Made by a program: the position numbers and the translations under genes
Part shown: in pieces, positions 1-11,571 of the stretch
Layout of the letters: the number at the start of each line of letters is the position of its first letter
Numbering within the stretch: the stretch's first letter is position 1
Notes under the pieces: model-generated
The model's input: only the letters and a program-made list of their open reading frames with translations
Told to the model about the DNA's origin: nothing
The model's database searches: none
Assembly: GCF_905475465.1 (NCBI RefSeq)
Contig: NC_062245.1
Location: 7,564,001-7,628,000, forward strand
DNA length: 64,000 nucleotides
Direction of reading: 5' to 3'
From: Pieris napi
Lineage: Eukaryota; Arthropoda; Insecta; Lepidoptera; Pieridae

Positions 1-386
1 GCCTATTCCCGCGCTTAGGCAAAATACCAAAGACGCGTCATCCTAATGCCTAAACTATATCATGTTTTAGTGGCAAATCATCAAATTTATTTGTTTAATA
101 ATTGAAAAACAATTATTTGCATAGAAAGCGACAGACGGACTCCTTAGCACGAAGCGAAGGAACATCGTTAAGATTTTATGTTGCGGCTTCAAGTAATAGA
201 ACGAAGTACGTCATCAGCCAATCAGCATTATGCTACTCAAAAGAACCCTATGATATTCCCACGATGATGTTCATACATATTCTTTTTTTTTTTATTTTAA
301 CATCAATTCTGACAAATTAAAAGCCGCCCGCGCGGCCAATAATAATAAACTTAAAAATCAGATTAGGGTAAAAAACCGCCTTCCCC

Positions 387-590
387 GGGGACCTTTACTG
401 CGTACTTCGCTCACTCCAGTGAGCTTCCGTCCTGCCCTTCAGGCGATTGACCGCCCCGCGGCGGCCCAAGCCGAGGTCCGAGTCTCACAGAAGACGCCCT
501 TGCGCTAACCGCGGGAAAAACGCCAATCCAGGCTGAGCTACGTTCAACAGCCCGAGCTGAGCTGTAAAGGCCCTTAAGGCCATCAGCGAG
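387..590 (-). repeat. GC-rich dispersed repeat, copy 1
   Basis: A GC-rich block stands out from the AT-rich flanks. It matches a second block at 28920-29130 over about 200 bases, including the shared stretches CTTCAGGCGATTGACC and ACGCCCTTGCGCT. Both copies have a short open frame on the minus strand, but the two translations agree only in patches, so I do not call it a gene. The class is unidentified; the second copy abuts a LINE fragment, so it could be a retroelement segment. Confidence 0.55.
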
Positions 591-640
591 AATCCATTCA
601 AAAAAACAACAAAAAAAAATTGTTTCTTGTAACATCAGTT

Positions 641-1211
641 TTTCTTTATGTTACCTATGTAGCACTCCTCAATTGGCTGGAATACCGACCGTTAATACGG
701 AATAGAAATTGTATCCGACAAAAGTAGGACAAACTACTCAATAAAGGTCAGCACACACTTCGTTAAGAGCTCATTGAGATGGCGTGTTGATACTTCGGTA
801 ATGGACTTGACGCAAAGTTGTCTAGGTAAATTCCTTTATTCCCACTCTCAGGTTACTATGGCCGACGCTTGTAGGTTTTATAACGGTTTAAGATTATGGT
901 TTTAGATAAAGTGGTGGTGGTTAAACGGTTAATTGTATCGATATTATTGTCTGTCACAAGTGTATATGTACATCTTCATATTAAATTATTGAGAATTTTT
1001 AATAGAGGCATGCAAAGACTATAGTAGTCAGGTCATGAAAATGATTATAATTATGTATACGGTACTTTTAAATACATAGATTAGAATCGTAAACAATTAA
1101 ATTACCATTTAGTATCTTGATTTATTAATTTTTGTCAGTCCGTCGCCTAGGTCTTTACACAGAAATTTAGAAAAGAGCAACAAATCATTAAAGGAACTTT
1201 TCTTTTTACAG
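641..1211. other. Intergenic, nothing recognised
   Basis: Mixed-composition DNA without a convincing coding frame, RNA gene or repeat that I can recognise. Confidence 0.5.
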
Positions 1212-1259
1212 GTGCATGAATGGAAGATTTATAAATGTGGATCTAAACTGTAGCCTTAG
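1212..1259 (+). CDS. Candidate 48-nt micro-exon (unidentified gene)
   Basis: The segment is preceded by a strong pyrimidine tract and acceptor (CTTTTCTTTTTACAG) and followed by a near-consensus donor (GTAAGAG). Of the three forward frames only one is open; it gives CMNGRFINVDLNCSL with one base before it and two after it. The length is a multiple of three, so the exon could be skipped without shifting frame. Its end phase (two spare bases) fits the start phase (one base) of the other exon-like island at 10541-10632. I do not recognise the peptide, and a 15-codon open frame is weak evidence alone. It may be a chance splice-site pair. Confidence 0.2.
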
Positions 1260-1261
1260 GT

Positions 1262-1972
1262 AAGAGATTTTTTTCTAAAGTCATTTAATTTATAAATACA
1301 TACTTTAAAAATTTAATGTATAATGTATATATTCTAATAACGGTCTTAATTTAAATGTATATATTCTAATAATAATTATGGTCCTTGTTTATAAACTAAT
1401 CAAGACTTAATAGATTTAATTGGTTAAGGTCAATTCAAATAAGATATTCTTAAATACTTTTTATTGTTTTTATGTTTTTCGTGTAAACAACAAATAATTT
1501 CATAAATAAAAACATATGTAGTGAGCTTATGTGACAGTTGAATTTTCTGTGTTGCCAGTTTACAATAAAGAAAGTATACACTGTAACCTCTCGTTTATTA
1601 TCTATGACCTTAAGTCACGTCAGAGATGACATCATATATTAGTTAATGTCATATTAATGACACTCACAAACTCTGTGAGCATGACCTATTCATATCTCCG
1701 CCTACGCAACAGTTCAAACGATAACGCTGTGATTACAATTTAACCATTTTTTTATAATAAAATTAAGATGTTATATCTATATAATATTAATGATTGTCTT
1801 CACGATCAGAAATAATAAATGCTTGTTAAAAGTAAAACAGCAAATCCTCCTTGTATCTAAGTAAAATACTAACTAAAATAATAATAACTACGAATTATGT
1901 ATTTACTAATGACTATAATAGTATTGTACATATGACGCCCATTCGACTAAATAAATGAAATATTTGACAACT

Positions 1973-2009
<37 letters not shown>

Positions 2010-2766
2010 TTTAAGATTATATCCTTTGAATGACCGAATTGGCGGTTCAATACGGCTTACCATTCTCCAAAGACCTACAACGGCCGGAGATTTTCTAGTG
2101 CGTCGCTGGCATTTAACTATCATATAAGAAATAGCTACACAGAGTCGTTAATTTAGTAAAAATTTTACTACGTAAATGGATTTAAATGCAAATTATCTAC
2201 ATAACAGGCATTTTGAGAACTTAATAGCAGTCGGGATCAGTGAGAGAGGGAAGCAATTGTAAGCTGAAAATGTATTTTTGCTGTTCCTTATACTAGATAT
2301 TCACTAAATACATGTTACATTTTGTAGCAGAGTTTGCATCGCTCTTTAAATTATTCTCAATCTAACATAATAGATTAAAGAGTTGAGTGCCTAAAAGTAA
2401 AAGTAAGACTCAAAATCTTACCGCTAAGTCTAGCAGTTAGGAGGCCAAAGCACTTTTTGGGTCTGAGCCAGCGGAGGGAGTGGAAGCTAAGTATGGCTCA
2501 AACGGTATAGTTGTTTTTTGCCTCTGACACACAAGTGTTAACTCGGAACCTTTCAGTAAGTCAGTTTTGTTTAACTAAATAGTAATTATGTTTTGTATTC
2601 AAAACTTAATCTTTTAGTTTTTAATACATAAACCAAATAACAGGTGAAATTTCAGAATATATTTAAATGTTCTTTGTTGACCCATGAGAGTGAGAAAACT
2701 GATAAGTTGATAAAACCGAACAATTAGTAAAGTAAATAAAATATATGTTTTTGCTGTATGTGACAA
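1262..2766. other. AT-rich intergenic or intronic DNA
   Basis: No gene seen. It holds a small local duplication of AATGTATATATTCTAATAA near 1320-1370 and a TA microsatellite listed separately. A somewhat GC-richer patch near 2430-2540 is not recognised. Confidence 0.5.
1978..2007. repeat. (TA)n microsatellite
   Basis: About 14 uninterrupted TA units. A simple repeat that is likely length-polymorphic. Confidence 0.9.
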
Positions 2767-3152
2767 TCTTAATATATATAAATTACGTGTCACGTTGTTT
2801 GTCCGCTATGGACTCCCTAAACTGCCGAACCGATTTCAATCAAATTTGCACACCGTGTGCAGTTTGATCTAACTTAAAAGATAGGACAGCTTACATCTCA
2901 ATTTATACCCGCAATATTATTTTATTCCAAAATATTTGTTTATTATTTGATAGTCACAATTGTAACCGATGGCGCTGTGTTGAAAGTACCAACGTTTAAC
3001 ATAAGCTACAATTTAATGGCATAACTACCAAAAAAGCATGGTCCCCATGGGTCCCCATGACTGGTGTTCTCCTACCGATTCCCTTGAATAGTTTACTACT
3101 ATGTAATATAACAAAAACATCAGCCACAGCAAAGCTTGGCCGAGTCTGCTAG
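2767..3152 (+). mobile_element. Non-autonomous Helitron, family 2, full length
   Basis: Starts with TC (TCTTAATATATATAAATTA) and ends with CTAG directly before T, as expected for a Helitron inserted between A and T. No coding capacity. Inverted full-length relatives lie at 15732-16106 and 17904-18254, and a 5' piece lies at 14007. The internal block reading GTGTGCAGTTTGATCTAACT is shared by the copies, which define both ends. Confidence 0.8.
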
Positions 3153-4084
3153 TATTATATAATATTCAAATATTATTTATCACCTATAAAGGAATTTGCT
3201 ATCTTGTGATAAATTAATATCAATGCAACAGCCATATACTTCAATACAAAATAAGATCACAACAAATAAATAACGCAATCGATAAATTTATTCCGAAAAT
3301 AAATTATGTTTGTTTATAGGTTTAGGAAAGGTCAACCAATTTTATATATATTAATTCTTATCTGAAATATTTAAAAAAACAAATCACAAGATGAGTAGCG
3401 CGTTGCTCTTAATTTAACTTAAGTATTGCAACGGTCAAGCACCAGTTAACAAGGAATTAACACAAATAGTCTGTCCTTTAAAAGTCATGAATAACAATAA
3501 TAATAATTTGTCCGTGCCTAATCAATTTATGCTTATCTATTTAATAAAAACGAATTAATCAGATATCTTCATTTGATATCCATATAAAATATTTATCAAA
3601 TGATTATTATTGAATTTATCGTTTTATTATTATAATGATACAATGCTGTTTGGTAGTTTATAGAATGTTCTAATTAATAATAAAATAAATCTTAGAGTTG
3701 TTAATTAAGTTAATGGTAACTTAGTAAAGAATATTCTATACATTTTTAAATTGTCGATGAAATCTAAATTCCGTATCTGTGTTTCAATTAAAATACTGAT
3801 TGAATTTCCTTATGAACACTTGAACAAAACTGTCGACTCTTTGGTATGGAGTTTCGCTACACCGTATTGTAAATGTAAATAAAATGTTTACCAACGTCAT
3901 GTTTCCATAGATATTCAAGAGATAATATATTTCTAAGAAAATAAACTGTAATCTTAGCCATGAGTCGTTTTAGCCATTTTATTTAGTAGTCAATAGATGT
4001 ACACTTCAGTACGTAGACTTGTGAAGAGGAAAATATATACAATTTTTATTTATTTCTCTTAAAGAAATAAAAGTTTGTCTTATA
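3153..4084. other. AT-rich intergenic DNA, nothing recognised
   Basis: Very AT-rich with frequent stops in all frames; no gene or repeat recognised. Confidence 0.5.
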
Positions 4085-4360
4085 TCTAATATATAAAATT
4101 CTCGTGTCGCGGTGTTTGTGGTTAAACTCCTCCGAAACGGCTCGACCGATTCTCATGAAATTTTGTTTGCATATTGGGTATGTCTGAGAATCGGACAACA
4201 TCTATTTTTCATCCCCCTAAATTTTATGGGTCGTCCACCCCAATTTTTTTTTTTTAATTTTTAGATAAATTTACCCCTAATTTTCACCCCTCTACGATCA
4301 GCCCCTTTTTTTTATCATAAATGATAAACATGGCAAAACGACGTTTGCCGGATCAGCTAG
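4085..4360 (+). mobile_element. Non-autonomous Helitron, family 1
   Basis: Begins TCTAATATATAAAATTC and ends GTTTGCCGGATCAGCTAG before T. Three other copies in the window (50122, 52511, 57073) share both termini and the internal CTCGACCGATTCT and GCAAAACGACGTTTGCCGG segments. Short and non-coding, so it would depend on an autonomous Helitron elsewhere. Confidence 0.8.
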
Positions 4361-7300
4361 TAACATATATGAATATGCTAAGTCTTCATTAAATCTATTA
4401 TACCCAATAGCCAGAAATCAAATCTTTTATCGAAAACCTTAGAAACTTTTCATTTCACTTGAAACTTGGAGAATATAAATTATTAATGAGGGTGGGAAAA
4501 TATGCATGAAAGTTTTCTTGAATATTCCTTTGTGGCTGTGAGAGACCCGATCATATTGAAGGATTTTGTGCTTACTAAAATAGCTCTAAAAATATTATCA
4601 TACTTTACGTTCTATTCGAAATTTAGGTAAAAAAATCTTAAATAAAAATATACTCGACTCCAAAATTCACATAAAAATGTTTCTCATTTGTATTAGAAAT
4701 GAATTAAGTCAATAAAGCTTGTTTTTATCGGGGCCTTGAAGATTTTATTGAGCTATTTTTTGGATGTCTATACAAAATCATCAAATATATTCGTTTATTT
4801 CGGTAAGTGAGACTTGGGCCTTCGAATAAGCATAAATTTTATCCTAATTTGTGGCTACGTGCAGCGGCTTTTATTATTAGAGCCACTCGGTATAATTAAA
4901 ACTTTAGGCATTGAAATGCCTAATAATATATTGATTAATATATGATATAATTTTGGTAAAAGACATGAAGTATTTGTCGTTACCTCCATAAAATTATCTC
5001 CAATTATCTGAAAGAATATAAAGAACCATATTCTTATATTTTTTTAATATAGCTATGTAGATAAATATAAAAAATAGATAATAAAAAAGGGCGAAACTTG
5101 CCGCAGTCTGACAGTTTACAAATTACGGAGGGAAAAAAAATTGTTGGATTTGCGTTCCCTAATTGCCATAATTTCCCATAAAATCTGATAAAAGCCAAGA
5201 GGCTGATTGCAGATGGATTAAGAATAATAAAAAAAAAAGTAGATAAATTATGATTAAGGGAGTAACATTTCGGGATCGAATTATTTCACATTACATCGAG
5301 ATGGGTCCAAAAACCGAAGATCTACACTCGTACATCCAAAAAACAATAAATTCGAAAAATACAGTAATTAAAAATAATGATCATAATCCGAGTTACACTC
5401 AAGACATGGAAAACTTATTTATACCACGTTTTATAGCCTATCATTTCCCGAAGGAATGTGGAACTTTCGCTTCGGATTCCAAAGGGCACACGTGCGCATT
5501 CTTTTGTAGATATTTTCTTATGTTTAGCAGTAATAATATGTCGGAGGTATGCCATAAAGGATCAAGGCGAGTTATTCTCTGCCTTTGTTATTATGTACAC
5601 CTATCGAAGACAGTGAATTCGGAATTGGGACAAAGTAATTGGATATCACATCGTGAGACTTAATAAAAATTATATAAGGTACGATATATTTTTCCCATTT
5701 TTCATATATTATATGAAACGAAAACCTCTTTAGAAGGTTATAATATATATATACGCGGAAAGTCCATACGTTATTTACAAAACTCAACATTCAAGTGCTT
5801 TACAGCGCTGTCAGCGAAAGACCCTCTTAATTTTTATATAAATGGAGTTTACTCACTTAACATTTATATAATATAATTTCATACATTACTATAAACTTAC
5901 TATAAGAGGTATTAAATTTTGTTTTTATTCAGTGCCTTTTGTAAAATAAATAATACATTATTGCTGTTTTATTGGTGTTAATACATTATTTATTTAACAA
6001 ATTGTACAATCCTTTGTGTCTTACATACGTAATACTAAAATGCTACGAAAATTCAATATAAATGTTTCTAAGAAAAATTGTGTTTTTATTATAATTACTT
6101 AGAACTCATTTATATAACATAATGCATTTTAAAACACCAGTTCGCTAATATTGACCCTTTTAAGAGTATTTAGTATTTCCAAAGGATGTTGAATAATTAA
6201 TGTAGCCCCGTCGAGTAAAACATTTTATTAACTCCATCTTAATTTTACATTGAAGCGATCGAAAGGATTAAAGGTAAATGCTTTTAATATACATATAAGA
6301 TAATTTTTTCAGAGGTTTCATTAATGGCAATATAAAATTATGAGGTATGGTATATTTTTTTGTATTATGTCATTGATCTCAATATGTTTTATACATCAAA
6401 TACCTCTTACACCTTAGTAGCTGAAATTATTATGGTTTCATCGGATATCGAATCGAAGACCTTCGCGTACACGCCAATGTATATTTACCATAGATCATTT
6501 TGCATACTAATAACTAAATAGTAACAATTTTGTTACACTTATAAATAAGTACGATATTACGTCTAAATATGAAATATGTATCAAAATTATAGCAAATATG
6601 TCTTCGATAGTTTTCGTTAAATCCCATAAAAGAAAGAGTATTTTAGTTTATAGAAGTCAATTATGAAATTTACTATTAACCAAAATATTAATAATAATAT
6701 TCATTTTAATTCATAAATACATTTAAGTCCCCGCAGAGCTAAAGAAAGCCAAACCACAAATATTCGTAAACAAAGCGTGATTTGTGAGTTATCAAAAACA
6801 GTCTCACTTTATATTTGTTCAAGTTGACAAGCAAAATACTGAAAACCACAACGAGGAAAATTTTGTTGGTCGGACATTTGAGAGGTTTCCTCTTGAGAAA
6901 AAATAATAGAATATTTATAAGCAAAAATTTATGCATAATAGGCGATGTTTTCCTAGCAACTAGTTTAAGATAGATCTGTTCATAAACAAGACTATAGCTT
7001 AGGTTTCCTATAAAAGCGCTCAATCTGACTTCCATTCACTAAAATTAAGTAGATTTTGACTTATACAGGAGTATAACTCACGCCGCGACTGCTTTTGAAT
7101 ATCACAATACGTTTTTCACATACGGGACTGAATAATCACAATCCTATAGTAAAACAATTTAATAAAAAACACAGCATAATCATAAGGAAATGTGCAATAT
7201 ATGAGCAGTATCTTTACTTAAATTTATAGGTGTTGCTAAGTACTATTAAACTGATAAAAGGGATTCATATCTAAATAAAATTAAAGACATTGTTTTGTAC

Positions 7301-7639
7301 TTTTTTTAACCTATAACGTGTCAGTTACACAAGTACTGAGTATATCAGGCGAAATATGACCAAAAAATTGATGTGTCAAACATATTCGCCATGCTCCATT
7401 GAAAGCATTTCCAACAACAGTTGTGGAACAGACATTCGTTAAGTTGTAACTTCTCGTAGCGTGGTATCACTTACCATCTGAGTCCTGAAGTTCCAATAAC
7501 GATACTGACTTCCCAATCTGAATGAGTTTTTGTTCCGCGATTCCAAGGTTGTGACATCAGCACTACGTATATTGACAGAACTAAATCAACTTGCATAAAG
7601 CGTCAGGATCGGCAGGTGAGCCTCCTATTGGCTTTTCAC
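4361..7639. other. AT-rich intergenic DNA, no supported gene
   Basis: No gene supported over 3.3 kb. An ATG-started open frame of 137 codons at 5250-5663 (+) and a hydrophobic 98-codon frame at 6739-7035 (-) show no family motif and fall within what AT-rich DNA yields by chance. A short piece at 7598-7636 resembles the LINE 3' end seen at 49650. Confidence 0.45.
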
Positions 7640-8264
7640 TACATAGTATAAAACAAAGTCGCTTTCTCTGTCCCTATGTCCCTTTGTATGCTTAAATCGT
7701 TGAAACTACACAACGGATTTTGATGCGGTTTTTTTTAATAGATAGAGTGATTCAAGAGGAAGGTTTATATGTATAATAACATCCATTAAATAGTAGAGAA
7801 GTACTGTTATTTTTGATGTCGTAAATAATTACATTTTTTCCGCTTACATTGCAAACGCAGGCTGAACCCTACGAGTTTTATCAAAATAATGTACTAAGTA
7901 TTGTACACATTGAAAAGGTCTACAGAAAAGTCCGTGATGGTATATGTCTATCTCTTATGAATAACCCACAATAACTTTTTTTTGTCATTTACTTTTTACG
8001 ACAAATAATGGCTAATTTTCGAAGCGATTTTAACCAATACAGCATTAATCCTTAACCAATTAAATACCTTGAATACATTGTTCATTTAATATAGATCTAT
8101 ATGGCCCTTAACACCGTATGATTTAAGTGAATATTTTCGAAGATATTATAGATTTAAAAATTGCGGGACGTAGCGTTTGCGGCGGTACCGGCCGGCCGCA
8201 CAGTTTTTCTGTATTGTATTTAGTATCAGCATTGCACCCGTGCGAAGCCGGGGCGGGTCGCTAG
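7640..8264 (+). mobile_element. Non-autonomous Helitron, family 3
   Basis: The 3' end is GGGGCGGGTCGCTAG followed by T. The 5' part (TAGTATAAAACAAAGTCGC, then TTGAAACTACACAACGG) has the layout of a common lepidopteran Helitron as I remember it. The 5' boundary is less certain than the 3' one. No coding frame is retained. A GC-rich block near 8163-8205 lies just inside the 3' end. Confidence 0.65.
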
Positions 8265-8754
8265 TATTCTATAAAAAGAATATTTGATGAAAAGATGCGA
8301 TAATAACAAAACGTATATATATCAATATGGAGATATTTTAAGCAATAGCAAGACTAAACATAAATGTTATTATATATTAATCATAATTAATAGCACGAAT
8401 TGTAAGCAAATATTCTACATTGTATTGTAATATATAGTTATTACATTGTAAGTTAGCATATATCATATTGTATTACCGAGCTGAATAGAACTGTTTATAT
8501 TAAACTATTAGCCGCTAAACAATTGAAATATATAAATTATTTAGACAATAACCACGCTGAATGTAAATTTATTGTTTGGAATTGCGAAACTCAGTTCACG
8601 TAAACAGTAATGGATTTGATTGTCTTGGTAAATGATTATGTTTATGGAATTTGTTTGACTAACTCTAGCTTGCGATTTCATCTGGTTAGATTTGTATACG
8701 AAGTTAAAACTACAGTAAAAATTTGAGTCTCTCCATGTGTGTGCGAGTAAAATA
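8265..8754. other. AT-rich intergenic DNA, nothing recognised
   Basis: No gene, RNA or repeat recognised. Confidence 0.5.
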
Positions 8755-9017
8755 AGAGCAATGTTGGCCTAGTGGCTTCAGGGTGCGACTCATCACTGAG
8801 GTCGTAAGTTCAATCCTCAGCTGTGTATTTGCGCATCTAACACTCCCTCGTGTAGTGAAGGAAAACATTGGGAGGAACATGTCTCAAATCATAAAATTGA
8901 CATGCGCTAGACAGAAGGCTGATTGTCTGCTTGTCTATGAAATAAAATTATCAAAGTTTTAGATTGCATCTAAAACCAAGACCCAGATAGGCTTACAGCG
9001 CCCCTATTATTATTATT
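8755..9017 (+). mobile_element. tRNA-derived SINE, degraded copy
   Basis: An A-box-like TTGGCCTAGTGG and a B-box-like AAGTTCAATCC mark a former RNA polymerase III promoter. The body (GTGAAGGAAAACATTG) and the tail (AAACCAAGACC, then AGCGCCCCTATTATTATT) match the better preserved copies at 33472 and 46855. The middle of the head has small deletions. Confidence 0.75.
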
Positions 9018-10540
9018 TGTAACTCAAATAATGTCCTTCAATTACGCGAGTAATGCTTTTTGCGCAGTCAAAACATCGACGTATATTAATAATACAATAC
9101 ATTCCTTTTTACATCCGGGTTTTATTAATATTCTTCTACAAATCACTTTTTATCCGAGTTTCATTAATATTAATGTAATATTTATGTGTGTATATTATCA
9201 AATATTTCCATCATAGAATTAGAATTTTTAAACATTTGAAATGCCAACAAATGTTATATATACAACGCACAAACACAGAAACTTAGGAATGTATAATATT
9301 GGTACATATGAATTCTACAAAAAAAATTGCAGTTGTATTATAAAATATTGTAGGTATAGCTATTACCGGCGTCTTGATTGTGAATGAATATTTAACGAAT
9401 CACTTTCAAGTTTAGAAGCTCTTTATAATTATAAATGTACGGAAAGTTTAAACCTTTTCTTTACGAGTTAAGCTTCGTCTGTATGAAATAATTATAAGGC
9501 TGCGTATCACACTCTTTAATTATGCTACGTAATGTACATGCTGTACTGAACTTAGTTTTTAATAAAATATATTAAATCATCTTTGGAATGGAGGAAATGA
9601 AAATTACACTCTCTATTGCCCATAATCGCGCCCCAAACTCAATGTCAGGGGTCATATCCTATAGCAATTGTCTCAATATCAAATCGCATAGATCATTTGC
9701 TTGAAATCCTAGGAGGCTTGTTCTAGGTCTATTTAATTGTTAGCCAAAGTGTCATAGATTAAGAAATAATGTTTATACTAACCTAGTCAAAACAACACGA
9801 TCTTATTTTATTGGCCCCAAACTAAAATAAATAAAAACAAAATGTCTGTTAAAATAGACGCAGCATATTATAAGCACATACAAATGTTAAATAAACATAT
9901 TACCTATAAACGATATCATTATAAAAAGTCAATATATCACCCACCATCGCAAAGTCTTAATTTCACATCGGATTTCCAGTATTAAGCCACATTACTGAAA
10001 AGAATACTAAGCTTTATTAAATTTACTTAACACGCGGCAGTAAAACATTAATTTCAATCGTTACGACTAGAAATAAGTCAGTAAATATACTATTAGTTTT
10101 GACACCATCGCTACTACCAAATATTACGGCTACATTAAAAAAAATCCATGTGTTTTAAATTGCAAATAAGTAATCAGTCGGTAAAGTGACGGATTTGATA
10201 GAAACAAGTGATTTTTCTAGAAATCTGTGTAATTTAATTTTATTATTTTTATTTTGTTTCAAAACAACCCCTTTTGTTTGCTGTATGCCAATTTTCATAA
10301 TAACAGAATATTAATTAAAAAATTTAAAATAGGTATGACAAAAACTAACATGATTATGTTATTTTGAAATGGCTACTGTAAAGTTTACTATTTGTCAGAT
10401 CCGTCACTATTCTACGACTATGATGATTTTTTCAATAATAAGTTATATTACTAAGCCTAGTGTTCTTAATAAATGTATTTATGATCAATCAATTGCATAA
10501 TCGGTGTTATGGAACTTGACTATACAAAATTCTATTTCAG
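9018..10540. other. AT-rich DNA, nothing recognised
   Basis: No gene or recognisable repeat. It ends at the splice acceptor of the candidate exon at 10541. Confidence 0.5.
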
Positions 10541-10632
10541 TGTCAATCACACGACAAATGTTCCGGTGGTCTCCGGTTCATTGCCAATGTTAACGATGAA
10601 TAATGATGAAATGTGCTCGCCCTTGGCACAAG
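10541..10632 (+). CDS. Candidate 92-nt coding exon (unidentified gene)
   Basis: This island is about half G+C, while its flanks are around one third. It is bounded by an acceptor (AAATTCTATTTCAG) and a donor (CACAAG then GTAATG). Only one forward frame is open; it runs the full length as one spare base, 30 codons and one spare base. The peptide starts VNHTTNVPVVSGSLP and continues MLTMNNDEMCSPLAQ. It is polar, has one Cys and shows no domain I recognise. The incoming phase fits the outgoing phase of the island at 1212-1259. If spliced to the receptor leader acceptor at 34766, the frame would run through the first leader ATG and stop at 34830, so it could belong to an upstream exon of that gene or to a different gene spanning this region. 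Seen: composition, splice sites, one open frame. Inferred: that it is an exon. Confidence 0.35.
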
Positions 10633-11163
10633 GTAATGGCTCTCATACACAGACTCAAGGTTTATTCAAATATAGATTTTGATTTTCCGTCAAATATAAA
10701 GTTAATTGGGTAATTAATTTAATTCTAAAATTTACTGAAATAAGATTTTAACGCTCTAATAACAGTGACTTACCAGTACTTCTCATCTATTCCACGACCA
10801 TGATTTAAGACCTAGTTGTAAATGGAAGTTAAAGAGTAGATATCTTTTTTACGTTCATAAGTTTGCCATAACTTACCTACAGGTATAGACGATATTTTGA
10901 CATAGATTGAAGGCGGAAACATACTACCAAAACGCGACGCTACACCACGCCATCTGACGCATGTCAGTACTTATCAATCCCATATATTTAATATCGCCAG
11001 ATGCACATAGACAACACGCCATGTGATCACACGCGGTAACATCCAATCGATTTGGAACGGCGTGTTGTGGATGTTGTGATGATGACGTCATGCGTCAGTC
11101 TTTCGAGTTTTTGACACGAATGTCAATTTATATACTTAGATATTTTTGGATTTATTTGGCGAA

Positions 11164-11286
11164 ATGAACGACGAACAATTAATTGAGTTGGTGAAACAAT
11201 ATTCTGTTTTATATGACATGAGATTACCTCAATACAAGGACAAAAACAGGGAGTTAGGAAAAATAGAATATAATAAAAAAAACTAA
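11164..11286 (+). pseudogene. MADF-domain protein remnant
   Basis: A 40-codon frame inside the Harbinger-like element, with an ATG start. It begins MNDEQLIELVKQYSVLYDMR and continues with LPQYKDKNRELGKIEYN. The pattern of LIELV, an aromatic residue, LYD and a KDK helix is that of the N-terminal part of a MADF DNA-binding domain, the type encoded by the accessory ORF of PIF/Harbinger elements and by some host regulators. A full MADF domain is about 80-90 residues, so this is a truncated N-terminal half ending in a lysine- and asparagine-rich run. Its presence supports the Harbinger assignment of the host element. No function is expected. Confidence 0.55.
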
Positions 11287-11338
11287 ATACAACACACATA
11301 CAATTTTTTATTTCAATTAAAATAGACATCTGGGAAAT

Positions 11339-11425
11339 TTATTTCTTAAAAATAACATCATCCAGATGTGCACCATTGCGCTGCAAACATTCCTCGAATC
11401 TGAACCTCAAATTGGTAAAAACTTG
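11339..11425 (-). pseudogene. Short unidentified transposon ORF remnant
   Basis: On the minus strand within the Harbinger-like element, a frame gives VFTNLRFRFEECLQRNGAHL followed by DDVIFKK and a stop, with further stops upstream. It resembles the C-terminal tail of some transposon proteins, but I cannot name the family. It converges on the MADF remnant, as the two ORFs of such an element might after a large internal deletion. Confidence 0.3.
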
Positions 11426-11571
11426 CTAGCACATTGCGCGGGGAATAAATCAGCTAAATGACTTCTGAATTTGCAAGCGTGTCGTGGTGTCGCGTGTTGG
11501 TAATGTGCACGATGGACATCGGGTGTCGACACGACACGTCGCGTCGCGTTTTAGTAGTATGTTTCCGCCTT

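Larger units (their letters stand above)
10910..11571. mobile_element. PIF/Harbinger-like DNA transposon, internally deleted
   Basis: About 31-bp terminal inverted repeats: the left begins AAGGCGGAAACATACTAC and the right ends GTAGTATGTTTCCGCCTT. The flanking trinucleotide is TTG on both sides, consistent with a 3-bp target duplication, although the classic Harbinger target is TAA or TTA. Inside are a MADF-like open frame at 11164-11286 (+) and a short minus-strand remnant at 11339-11425. At 662 bp it is far too short to be autonomous. Confidence 0.65.

Noticed and set aside
5250..5663. ATG-started open frame of 137 codons (+)
   Set aside because: No recognisable domain, no composition change against the flanks, no splice or promoter context; an open frame of this length is expected by chance in 64 kb.
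6739..7035. Hydrophobic 98-codon frame (-), superficially like a chemoreceptor fragment
   Set aside because: AT-rich DNA translates into hydrophobic peptides by default; none of the receptor-family C-terminal motifs is present.
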